Part shown: positions 1 through 5,767 of the stretch, piece after piece
Layout of the letters: every line of letters begins with the position of its first letter
Numbering within the stretch: position 1 is the first letter of the stretch
Assembly: GCA_031265635.1 (NCBI GenBank)
Contig: JAISCK010000241.1
Location: 1-5,953 of the forward strand
Direction of reading: 5' to 3'
Length of the DNA: 5,953 nt
From: Spirochaetaceae bacterium
GTDB taxonomy: Bacteria; Spirochaetota; Spirochaetia; Treponematales; Breznakiellaceae
Notes under the pieces: model-generated
The model's input: only the letters and a program-made list of their open reading frames with translations
Databases searched by the model: none
What the model was told of the DNA's origin: nothing
Translations under genes and position numbers: made by a program

Positions 1-1
1 T

Positions 2-2164
2 CCCCAGACCCCTCCCGGCCTGGGGCTTTCCCATCTGTCCCTTGCCCTGGGGTCAGGCGGCGAGCTGGACATCATGTTTCACCGCAGGGAAAAAAGGGTG
101 CGCATAACCGAAATCAGAATAGAGGAAGACGCGGGGAGGCTTATCCATTCGGGGAGCGGGACGAGGATGGATTATACAAGCGCCGGCCTTCCCAGCCTCA
201 GAATCAGGACCGGCTCTGATTTTGAAATAGGCGGCGAGGCGGAAGTTTTTTTAAGCGATCTCAGGCGCCGTATTCAATATCTTGAAATAGTTCCCCCTCC
301 CCTGGAAAGCGTGATGCGCTGCAACGCCTATGTTGCCATAACGCCCTATCCTGAGCTTCCCCTGGGATTTGTAAAACTGCGCAATCTCAATTCATTTAAT
401 TTTGTTCATAAGGCGGTAAACGCCGAACTTTCCCGCCAGGAGGAAATACTCATAGGCGGTGGAACGGTCTCAGGCGAATCGCGGATATGGAACGAGGCGC
501 GCAACATCACCCAGTCCTACCAGAAAAGGAAAAGCGCCGAGCGGCCCCGTTTTGAAGCGATGCCCAATATGGAACCCTTTGTTCCCGGCCCGGCAATACT
601 CAGCGCGCTGGACAATTTTTCGGTAGAGCTTCCCGCAATGCGGCGGGAGCGTTTCATGCGGGATTACCGCCTGTCGCTTTCGCAGGCGTCCTTTGTCTGC
701 GACGAAAAGAGCCGGGCCGATTATTTTGAGGAACTCATGCGTTCAGGCGCTCCGGCACAGGAAGCGGCCCAGTGGCTTTCTTCATATATAGTGAAAGAAC
801 TTAAACGGCTCAGGCAGGGTATCGCGGCAAGTCCCCTGAGCCCCGCCCGTTTTTCCTGTCTTCTTTGCATGCTGAAAAGCAAGCGCATACACCGGGGCAT
901 AGCAAAACAGGCCATCACCGCTGTTCTGGAAGAAGACAAGGACCCTGAGGAACTGGTCAGGGAGCGGGGCTGGGAACAGCTTACCGACCGGGGCGCTGTG
1001 GAAAGCCTGGTCAGGGCGGCCATAGAAGAAAATCCCCAGGAAGTAAGGCGCATACGCGAGGGCGACGCCGGTCCCATACAGTTTCTTACCGGCAGGATAA
1101 TGAAGGAAAGTTCCGGCCTTGCCGAACCTTCCCTGGTAAAGGATGTGCTGCGGGAACAGCTTTCGGTGTCCCTGGTGTATGTGCTTTCCATGGGCGGCGC
1201 TATCTCCGGCACGGTTAATGAGGACGGGGCGGTTGAGAGCGGCGATGAAAAATCCCTCCAGGACCTTCTCTCCCGCCACGCCGGGACCGACAGGTTCAAG
1301 GTGCGTTTTGATTCCATCCAGATAGGCCGCATCCTTTCCGAAGAAATAGTACCCTCGGACTGGGCCGCCCTCATTGAGGCGGTTACCGGGCGGCTCAATT
1401 CGGGAACCGCTAACGGCATTGTCATCGCCCACGGCTCCGATACCCTGCCCTATACGGCGCCCCTCCTCTACTGGCTTTTTGCCGACGCCGGGGCCCCCAT
1501 AGTGCTTGCCGCTTCGTCCCGGCCTCCCGGCGTTTCCGACGAGGCCGAAAAAACCATGAAGCTCGCCGTTGATCTCGCGGTGGAAAAATCAAAGGGGGTC
1601 TATGTGGTCTACGGCGGGAAAGTTCTTTCACCCTTAAATCTTAAATTTGAACGCATAGGCGCCGACGGGTTCCGCAACTGGAACATGAAGGAGCCGGTGT
1701 TTACCGGGACCTCACTCCTTGCCGAACCGCTTGAGGCCGACCAGTATGTGCTTTCCCAGCTTCTTGAGGACGCCGCCAATTCAATGTGCGTTATACGCCT
1801 TTATCCGGGCATGCGCGGCGATTACCTGGTGTCCCTTATGGACAAGGGGGTGAGGAATTTCTTTCTTGAACTGTACGATACGGGAACCGCCGGTTTCCGC
1901 GAAGGGCCCTATTCGCTCAAGAAGACCTTCCAGGCGGCCAAGCGGCATCAGACCCGCTTTTACTGCACCTCCCAGCAGGAAGGCGCTGTTGATTTTTCGC
2001 GTTACAGCACATCCCTGGAACTGTGGCGGGGCGGGGCGGTTCCCATGGGGAGCTACACCACCGAGACCGCCGTGTCCCGTTTCCTCGCCGCCAGCATCAT
2101 CGCCGACAATGATGAGGAACGGGCCCAGCTTATGGAAGCTGCGGGTCCTGAACTGACGGACTAG
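2..2164 (+). CDS. GatB-like / L-asparaginase (GatD-like) fusion protein, 5' end outside window
   Basis: GatB modules activate and transamidate mischarged Glu-tRNA(Gln) or Asp-tRNA(Asn); GatD/asparaginase modules release ammonia from an amide donor. The frame is open to the left edge, and the codons before ATG 74 still match GatB (a Pro-x-Gly-Leu-x-Leu-Ser stretch, then Gly-Gly-Glu-Leu-Asp-Ile), so ATG 74 is internal and the true start is upstream. Counting from that Met, GatB core motifs are IEEDAG (16-21), MRCNA (81-85), RNLNSF (103-108) and RQEEIL (121-126). A helical GatB/YqeY-type tail runs to about 363. The asparaginase fold starts at about 366: SMGGAISG (372-379), AHGSDT (452-457), Lys524, and a closing GAVPMGSYTTETA stretch (654-666). 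Several usual GatB residues differ, and the asparaginase first Thr is Ala376. The frame is intact for over 720 codons, so it is probably expressed. The GatB-plus-asparaginase reading is firm; present-day activity is uncertain. Confidence 0.88.
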   Translation, partial: PQTPPGLGLSHLSLALGSGGELDIMFHRREKRVRITEIRIEEDAGRLIHSGSGTRMDYTSAGLPSLRIRTGSDFEIGGEAEVFLSDLRRRIQYLEIVPPPLESVMRCNAYVAITPYPELPLGFVKLRNLNSFNFVHKAVNAELSRQEEILIGGGTVSGESRIWNEARNITQSYQKRKSAERPRFEAMPNMEPFVPGPAILSALDNFSVELPAMRRERFMRDYRLSLSQASFVCDEKSRADYFEELMRSGAPAQEAAQWLSSYIVKELKRLRQGIAASPLSPARFSCLLCMLKSKRIHRGIAKQAITAVLEEDKDPEELVRERGWEQLTDRGAVESLVRAAIEENPQEVRRIREGDAGPIQFLTGRIMKESSGLAEPSLVKDVLREQLSVSLVYVLSMGGAISGTVNEDGAVESGDEKSLQDLLSRHAGTDRFKVRFDSIQIGRILSEEIVPSDWAALIEAVTGRLNSGTANGIVIAHGSDTLPYTAPLLYWLFADAGAPIVLAASSRPPGVSDEAEKTMKLAVDLAVEKSKGVYVVYGGKVLSPLNLKFERIGADGFRNWNMKEPVFTGTSLLAEPLEADQYVLSQLLEDAANSMCVIRLYPGMRGDYLVSLMDKGVRNFFLELYDTGTAGFREGPYSLKKTFQAAKRHQTRFYCTSQQEGAVDFSRYSTSLELWRGGAVPMGSYTTETAVSRFLAASIIADNDEERAQLMEAAGPELTD

Positions 2165-3950
2165 GATCGGCGCGGTAAAAAATTCTCACATATTCTACCT
2201 GGTCCCTGTGCTTCATCTTGATGATAAGAGTCTGTTCCGACGCCGAATAGGCCCAGCCCGAAGAATCATAGCGTTCAAACTGGGGATCGGTCCGGTAATC
2301 AATGTTGTAAAGCTGCATTTTAATAAAGGGCCTCACGCCCCGTATGATCATGTAATGGGTTTCCCCGGCGGGAAACGAGACGGCAATCTCAAGGGCTTCC
2401 TGCGTATTCCTCGATGAGATTGAAGAAGCCGCGGTCCAGGTCCACACGCCGGGGCCTCCCGCGCTTACGGCCAGGGCCCTGGGAGTATAGCCGCCGCTTT
2501 CCATGATGGCGTAGAGGCTCGCCAGGTCAATGCGGTTTTCAGCGGTGTTCTGGAGGCTGCCGTCAGGATTGAAGCGTATTTTTACCGGCGCGGAGAGCGG
2601 GCCGCCTGAAAGCTCAAGCACTGTCATGACTATTGAACGGCCCACAGCGGCCCAGTCATCCCTGCCCGCGGCCTCGCCATAGGAAGCAAGGGCGCAGCCC
2701 AGGCGGAGATTGTATTCGGTATCAGCCTCATTGTCCCGCACCGCGAGAATCATGTCCCCGGCAAGGGACTTCTGTATTGTCCCGGATACCAAAAGCCATG
2801 CCTGGTCTATGAGGCGGTCAAAGGGATTTTCCCTCTCGGGATGCAGCGTATGCCAGTCGGTCCAGCCCTCAAAAACGCCGGGCAGGTTCTCTAGCTCAAG
2901 GGTGTCCAGGGCTTTGAGACGCTCTATGCCGTCATTGGCAAAGCTCTCCGCTCCCCGTACCGAAAGGTTATACACAAAATGGCTTTCCCGCAGAAGGTCC
3001 GCCGGATTTTCGTTAATGAGATGCGAAACCCTGCTGAGGAATTCCCGGTCGCTTGCGGCTATGGACCGCAGCCCCAGGTCGAGCCTTCCGAGGTATGCCG
3101 ATGAATAGTGGCTCCTCTGGCTGCCGCTGAGGAACACGGCGGGTATGGACGCCAGGGCGTTCCGGTAATTCCCCCGGCGGAGGGATTCGCCGAGATAGGC
3201 GCTTACGGTTTTTTCCGAAGGATTATTGCCTATGGTACGGTTCCACAGGGAGAAAGCCTGGTCGCGCCACTTGAGGAGAACGGCGTCGTAGCTTTGTTTG
3301 TCCCGTGCGCCGGAAAGTATATAATCATCGGCGGCAAAGGGTTTTTTCTCGGGGATGAGTCCGTAATGGGCGGCGGGCCGCTCCTGCGAAAGCACAAGCC
3401 GCCGCCTTGCCTCGTCAAGGGCGGTGTTGGTAAAGGTATAGCGGTTTCCCGAAGCGGCAATCACGAACTGGCCGTCGGCCCCGTCTCCGGAGCGGGAGGA
3501 CCTGAGCGGCCTGAAAGGAATTTCAACAGCGTCTATGTCCTGGGGAAGCTCTCCCTGTATTCTCAGTTCCTGCCCGTCCCCAAGGCGGCGTATGCCGAAT
3601 TCCAGGCTTAGTTCTTCCGAAAACCCAAAGCTGATTGTTTCTTCGCCAAGCCGCATGGAAGAAGGAAACAGTTTGACCGGTTCCCCGTCTTTTCCGGCCA
3701 TGACAAGACCATCGTCGCCCGACACCCTGAATTCTATGCCGCCAAAAAACACGCTGGCTTCGCCGTCAAGGGCATAGGTATCTGTTTCAGGCAGGGCGGA
3801 ACTGTCCGCGTAATAGCCCCGTACCACAAGATCCCCCATTCTGTGGGTAAAAGAACTGCTCCGGGAAAATTGAATAAGCACCAGGGCGGTGAGGATTAGT
3901 GAATATACCAGGAGAAGACCCGCAAAACGCGGGAATATCGCCTTCCGCAT
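2130..3950 (-). CDS. Membrane-anchored, probably periplasmic protein of unknown function (606 aa)
   Basis: I do not recognise a named family. The N-terminus is basic (MRK), followed by one hydrophobic segment at about residues 10-27 and then a polar chain, which fits an uncleaved signal anchor with the bulk outside the cytoplasmic membrane. Residues 40-230 look beta-rich, with alternating hydrophobic residues and many Gly/Asp turns. Residues 245-450 are helical, including an aromatic-rich patch GWTDWH (362-367). Residues 500-595 return to beta character with many Tyr/Phe. This beta-alpha-beta order resembles some secreted carbohydrate-active enzymes, but I see no catalytic signature, so that is only a suggestion. 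ATG 3950 is supported by a TAAGG ribosome site 7 nt upstream. The coding end overlaps the convergent GatB-asparaginase gene by 35 bp. The gene diverges from the ATL gene and seems to be transcribed alone within the window. Only three Cys-poor regions and no lipobox were noticed. Confidence 0.85.
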   Translation of the reverse strand: MRKAIFPRFAGLLLVYSLILTALVLIQFSRSSSFTHRMGDLVVRGYYADSSALPETDTYALDGEASVFFGGIEFRVSGDDGLVMAGKDGEPVKLFPSSMRLGEETISFGFSEELSLEFGIRRLGDGQELRIQGELPQDIDAVEIPFRPLRSSRSGDGADGQFVIAASGNRYTFTNTALDEARRRLVLSQERPAAHYGLIPEKKPFAADDYILSGARDKQSYDAVLLKWRDQAFSLWNRTIGNNPSEKTVSAYLGESLRRGNYRNALASIPAVFLSGSQRSHYSSAYLGRLDLGLRSIAASDREFLSRVSHLINENPADLLRESHFVYNLSVRGAESFANDGIERLKALDTLELENLPGVFEGWTDWHTLHPERENPFDRLIDQAWLLVSGTIQKSLAGDMILAVRDNEADTEYNLRLGCALASYGEAAGRDDWAAVGRSIVMTVLELSGGPLSAPVKIRFNPDGSLQNTAENRIDLASLYAIMESGGYTPRALAVSAGGPGVWTWTAASSISSRNTQEALEIAVSFPAGETHYMIIRGVRPFIKMQLYNIDYRTDPQFERYDSSGWAYSASEQTLIIKMKHRDQVEYVRIFYRADPSPSVQDPQLP

Positions 3951-3957
3951 TGGTATA

Positions 3958-3962
3958 CCTTA
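3958..3962 (-). promoter_or_regulatory. Ribosome binding site of the 606-aa gene
   Basis: On the minus strand the bases read TAAGG, a five-base match to the Shine-Dalgarno consensus, with 7 nt to ATG 3950. This supports that start codon. Confidence 0.55.
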
Positions 3963-3992
3963 CCCTATGCGGGGCCTTATCCGCAAGCGCCG

Positions 3993-4025
3993 TTCCGCCC
4001 ATGCGCTGGCGCATACGGCGCGGAA
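3993..4025. repeat. Nested inverted repeat in the divergent promoter region
   Basis: The outer arms are TTCCGC (3993-3998) and GCGGAA (4020-4025). The inner arms are ATGCGC (4001-4006) and GCGCAT (4009-4014), separated by TG. All twelve base pairs are exact; unpaired bases are CC on the left and ACGGC on the right. It lies between two divergent genes, where it could be an operator or, if transcribed, a hairpin in the 5' leader of the minus-strand gene. It lacks a T-run and so does not look like a terminator. In GC-rich DNA a structure like this can also arise by chance. Confidence 0.4.
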
Positions 4026-4027
4026 AG

Positions 4028-4033
4028 ACTATA
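4028..4033 (-). promoter_or_regulatory. Possible -10 box for the 606-aa gene
   Basis: The minus strand reads TATAGT, four or five bases from the sigma-70 consensus, about 78 nt before ATG 3950. No convincing -35 hexamer is found at the usual spacing. The same bases overlap TATACT (4030-4035) on the plus strand, so this short AT-rich island could serve either direction or neither. Confidence 0.22.
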
Positions 4034-4036
4034 CTC

Positions 4037-4040
4037 AAGG
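4037..4040 (+). promoter_or_regulatory. Ribosome binding site that favours the GTG start of the ATL gene
   Basis: AAGG sits 4 nt before GTG 4045. The spacing is short but usable. The start it selects gives a protein of exactly the length expected for the family, whereas the upstream in-frame ATG at 3967 has no visible ribosome site. Confidence 0.4.
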
Positions 4041-4044
4041 TATT

Positions 4045-4347
4045 GTGACAGAAGCTACCAGGCGTATCATCGCGGTACTGCAATCAATCCCCAGGGGGAA
4101 GGCCGCCTGTTACCGGGATGTTGCCCTTGCCGCCGGGCTTCCCGGAGGGGCGCGGCAGGTGGTCCGGGTGCTCCACTCCATGTCCGAGGCCCACGGCCTG
4201 CCCTGGCACCGGGTCATCAGGGCCGACGGTTCTATTGCCCTGCCGCCGGAACAGGGCGGCGCTCTCCAGGCCGGGCTCCTGCGGTCCGAGGGAGTCAGGG
4301 TTTCAAAAACATTGAAAGTTGATCTTCAAAAATATAATGCTTTATGA
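4045..4347 (+). CDS. atl: Alkyltransferase-like (ATL) protein, MGMT family without the acceptor cysteine
   Basis: ATL proteins bind O6-alkylguanine in DNA, flip it out and hand the site to nucleotide excision repair; they cannot remove the alkyl group themselves. From GTG 4045 the protein is 100 residues, the usual ATL length, and opens like the MGMT DNA-binding domain (IPRGKAACYRDVA, 15-27). Tyr23 fits the base-flipping Tyr and Arg37 the arginine finger. The normal PCHRV active site reads PWHRV (53-57), so the alkyl-accepting Cys is Trp54, the hallmark of ATLs of the YbaZ/Atl1 kind. It ends with an LLRSEGV stretch (78-84) also typical of the family. The frame continues upstream to ATG 3967 and into the divergent gene; that Arg-rich extension (126 residues in total from 3967) is a possible but less likely start. 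ccdA begins 15 nt after its stop, so the two could be cotranscribed, although ccdA also has its own promoter candidate. The family is confident; the start is moderately so. Confidence 0.88.
   Translation: MTEATRRIIAVLQSIPRGKAACYRDVALAAGLPGGARQVVRVLHSMSEAHGLPWHRVIRADGSIALPPEQGGALQAGLLRSEGVRVSKTLKVDLQKYNAL
4312..4338 (+). promoter_or_regulatory. Candidate sigma-70 promoter for ccdA inside the 3' end of the ATL gene
   Basis: TTGAAA (4312-4317) and a perfect TATAAT (4333-4338) are separated by 15 bp, slightly shorter than the ideal 17. The expected transcription start is near 4345, leaving a leader of about 18 nt before ATG 4363. The AT-rich patch stands out from the GC-rich coding sequence around it. 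The Lys/Asn-rich ATL C-terminus could account for some of that. Confidence 0.45.
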
Positions 4348-4362
4348 GATGCGGTCTTCAAT

Positions 4363-5070
4363 ATGAATAACACTGTTTCTGTTGGGGTAAGTTTTGTGGC
4401 GGGGCTCCTGTCGTTCTGTTCTCCCTGCGTGCTGCCCCTGATTCCGTCTTACCTTGCCTTCCTGGGCGGCAGCGTCCCCTCAAGCCCAAAACCTGGCGCG
4501 CGGTTCCGCCTTGCTGCCCTGACAACAAGTTTCATCCTTGGGTTTGGCGCGGTCTTTACCGTGTTGAGCATACTGTTTTCGGGCGTCATGATTTTTTTTG
4601 GCGGGGCCGTGCTGTTCATCAATATCATTTCGGGCATAGTGGTTATCATGCTGGGCCTTAACGGCCTCCTGGAATTCCTTCCTTTTTTGAATTACGAAAA
4701 AAGGCTGCGCCTTTCCAAAAGGCCCCGTTCCCTTGTTGAAGGTTTCCTGGCCGGGGCGGCCTTTGGGGCGGGCTGGAGTCCCTGCGTGGGGCCCATACTG
4801 ACCGGCATACTGCTGCTTGCCGGTCAAAGCGGCGCTCTTTTTGACGCGGCGCTCTGCCTGGTGTTTTACACCGCCGGGCTCGGCCTTCCCTTTCTTGCCG
4901 CGTCCGTGCTTCTTGACCGCTTCTTTGTCCTTACGGGAAAGCTAAAAACCCGCCTGCCGCTGCTGCAAAAAATCAGCGGCGTACTGCTCATAGTCATAGG
5001 CGTCTTAATCATTTCGGGCCGCTATCAGGCGCTGGGCGCCTTCTTTGCCCGGTCCGGCTACGCGCTGTAG
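4363..5070 (+). CDS. ccdA: CcdA-type cytochrome c biogenesis / thiol-disulfide electron transporter
   Basis: CcdA is the short form of the DsbD membrane domain. It takes electrons from cytoplasmic thioredoxin and passes them through a membrane Cys pair to extracytoplasmic thioredoxin-like proteins. The 235-residue length is normal for CcdA. The two signature motifs are present: SFCSPCVLPLIP (17-28) at the start of helix 1 and GWSPCVGPILTG (137-148) at the start of helix 4, giving Cys22 and Cys141 as the redox pair, with an additional Cys19. About six hydrophobic segments are visible (roughly 5-31, 52-75, 77-104, 126-153, 158-184, 200-219), with a basic cytoplasmic-looking loop at 111-123. No strong Shine-Dalgarno precedes ATG 4363, but no better start exists. 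The next gene, 62 nt downstream, encodes the expected TlpA/ResA-like partner. Confidence 0.93.
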   Translation: MNNTVSVGVSFVAGLLSFCSPCVLPLIPSYLAFLGGSVPSSPKPGARFRLAALTTSFILGFGAVFTVLSILFSGVMIFFGGAVLFINIISGIVVIMLGLNGLLEFLPFLNYEKRLRLSKRPRSLVEGFLAGAAFGAGWSPCVGPILTGILLLAGQSGALFDAALCLVFYTAGLGLPFLAASVLLDRFFVLTGKLKTRLPLLQKISGVLLIVIGVLIISGRYQALGAFFARSGYAL

Positions 5071-5096
5071 GGCGGCTGTAGGCGCGGCAGGGCCGG

Positions 5097-5125
5097 TGGA
5101 AAAAAAGCCGGAAATCGTGTATACT
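5097..5125 (+). promoter_or_regulatory. Candidate promoter for the tlpA-like gene, possibly giving a leaderless mRNA
   Basis: TGGAAA (5097-5102, four of six matches to TTGACA) and TATACT (5120-5125, five of six matches to TATAAT) are separated by an ideal 17 bp. Transcription would begin at about 5132, one base before ATG 5133. No Shine-Dalgarno sequence is seen before this ATG, which fits a leaderless message, although readthrough from ccdA is also possible. Confidence 0.42.
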
Positions 5126-5132
5126 ATTCAGT

Positions 5133-5690
5133 ATGAAACTTCGTTTTATTTTTTCTGTTTTGGCCGTCTTCGCGCTGTGCGCGCCCCTTGGGGCCCAGGG
5201 CAGGCGGACGGACATTCCCCAGGATGTTGCCCAGGCTTTCAGCAGGGCCGGGGTTCCGGTGCTGCGGCAAAGAGGGCCGGCGCCCAACTTTACCCTCAAA
5301 ACCCCTGACGGCACAAACATCAGCCTGGCAAGCCTGAGAGGCAAGGTCGTGTTCCTCAACTTCTGGGCGACCTGGTGCGGTCCCTGCCGCGTAGAGATGC
5401 CGTCGATGGAAACAGTCTACGGACAGCTCAGGGGCAGGGGCTTTGAGGTGCTTGCCGTTGATGTGCAGGAAAGGTCCCAGGATGTGCAAAATTTTTTCAG
5501 GGAATTCGGCCTGACGTTTCCCGCTGTCCTGGATACGACGGGAAGGATAAGCCGGGTGTACAACATTACCGCCTTTCCCACTACCTTTATCATTGACCGG
5601 GAAGGGAACATCATACTCCGCCTCGTAGGCAGCATCAACTGGGACACCAGGGAAATGATAGCCGCTTTCCAGACCCTGCTTAACTCATAA
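5133..5690 (+). CDS. Exported TlpA/ResA-family thioredoxin-like protein
   Basis: This is a thiol-disulfide reductant acting outside the cytoplasmic membrane, where it should be kept reduced by CcdA. The 185-residue protein begins with a signal-like segment (basic MKLR, hydrophobic 5-19), probably cleaved after Ala21. A short polar linker follows, then an AhpC/TSA-thioredoxin domain from about residue 49 (GPAPNFTL), LRGKVVFLNFWATWCGPC (68-85) with redox Cys82 and Cys85, and the cis-Pro loop AFPTTF (147-152, Pro149). The beta-hairpin after residue 150 (FIIDREGNI) is typical of TlpA/ResA. Cys16 lies in the hydrophobic stretch, but Leu at the preceding position makes a lipobox unlikely. It sits 62 nt after ccdA on the same strand. 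Known partners of such proteins include apocytochrome c, methionine sulfoxide reductases and other oxidised envelope proteins; the sequence does not show which applies here. The family is firm; the specific role (ResA, TlpA, other) is not. Confidence 0.92.
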   Translation: MKLRFIFSVLAVFALCAPLGAQGRRTDIPQDVAQAFSRAGVPVLRQRGPAPNFTLKTPDGTNISLASLRGKVVFLNFWATWCGPCRVEMPSMETVYGQLRGRGFEVLAVDVQERSQDVQNFFREFGLTFPAVLDTTGRISRVYNITAFPTTFIIDREGNIILRLVGSINWDTREMIAAFQTLLNS

Positions 5691-5714
5691 CAGGTTTACC
5701 GGGGCGGGGCCGCA

Positions 5715-5733
5715 CAGTATTATTACTGCTTTT
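5715..5733 (+). terminator. Weak hairpin with a short T-run after the tlpA-like gene
   Basis: CAGTA (5715-5719) and TACTG (5724-5728) form a five-pair stem with a TTAT loop, followed by C and then four T. The stem is AT-rich and short, so on its own it is a weak terminator. Confidence 0.22.
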
Positions 5734-5741
5734 CCAAATAT

Positions 5742-5765
5742 ATACGAGCATACGCTCATATTTTT
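5742..5765 (+). terminator. Likely intrinsic terminator between convergent genes
   Basis: GAGC (5746-5749) and GCTC (5754-5757) pair across an ATAC loop. After one C-A mismatch, ATA and TAT extend the stem, and five T follow (5761-5765). It lies 55 nt after the tlpA-like stop and directly abuts the stop of the convergent minus-strand gene. On the minus strand the tail is GTATATATTT, so it may also act weakly in that direction. The short stem keeps confidence moderate. Confidence 0.42.
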
Positions 5766-5767
5766 AT

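Noticed and set aside
74..76. ATG at 74 as the start of the GatB-asparaginase gene
   Set aside because: The frame is open from position 2 and the preceding codons still match the GatB family, so this Met is internal and the gene begins outside the window.
721..1432. Two long minus-strand open frames (721-1425 and 782-1432) opposite the fusion gene
   Set aside because: They are low-complexity, Ser/Arg- or Gly/Pro-rich translations opposite a clearly conserved coding frame; GC-rich codon bias creates such frames.
3108..3611. 167-codon plus-strand open frame inside the 606-aa gene
   Set aside because: It lies antisense to a frame with a membrane anchor, a ribosome site and good protein character, and has no domain-like features of its own.
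3889..4044. N-terminal extension of the ATL protein to ATG 3889 or 3967
   Set aside because: The extension is Arg-rich, runs into the divergent gene's coding sequence or promoter region, and exceeds the normal ATL length; GTG 4045 has an AAGG site and gives 100 residues.
5178..5180. Cys16 of the TlpA-like protein as a lipoprotein acylation site
   Set aside because: The preceding residues are Phe-Ala-Leu, and Leu immediately before Cys does not fit even relaxed spirochaete lipoboxes; ordinary signal cleavage near Ala21 fits better.
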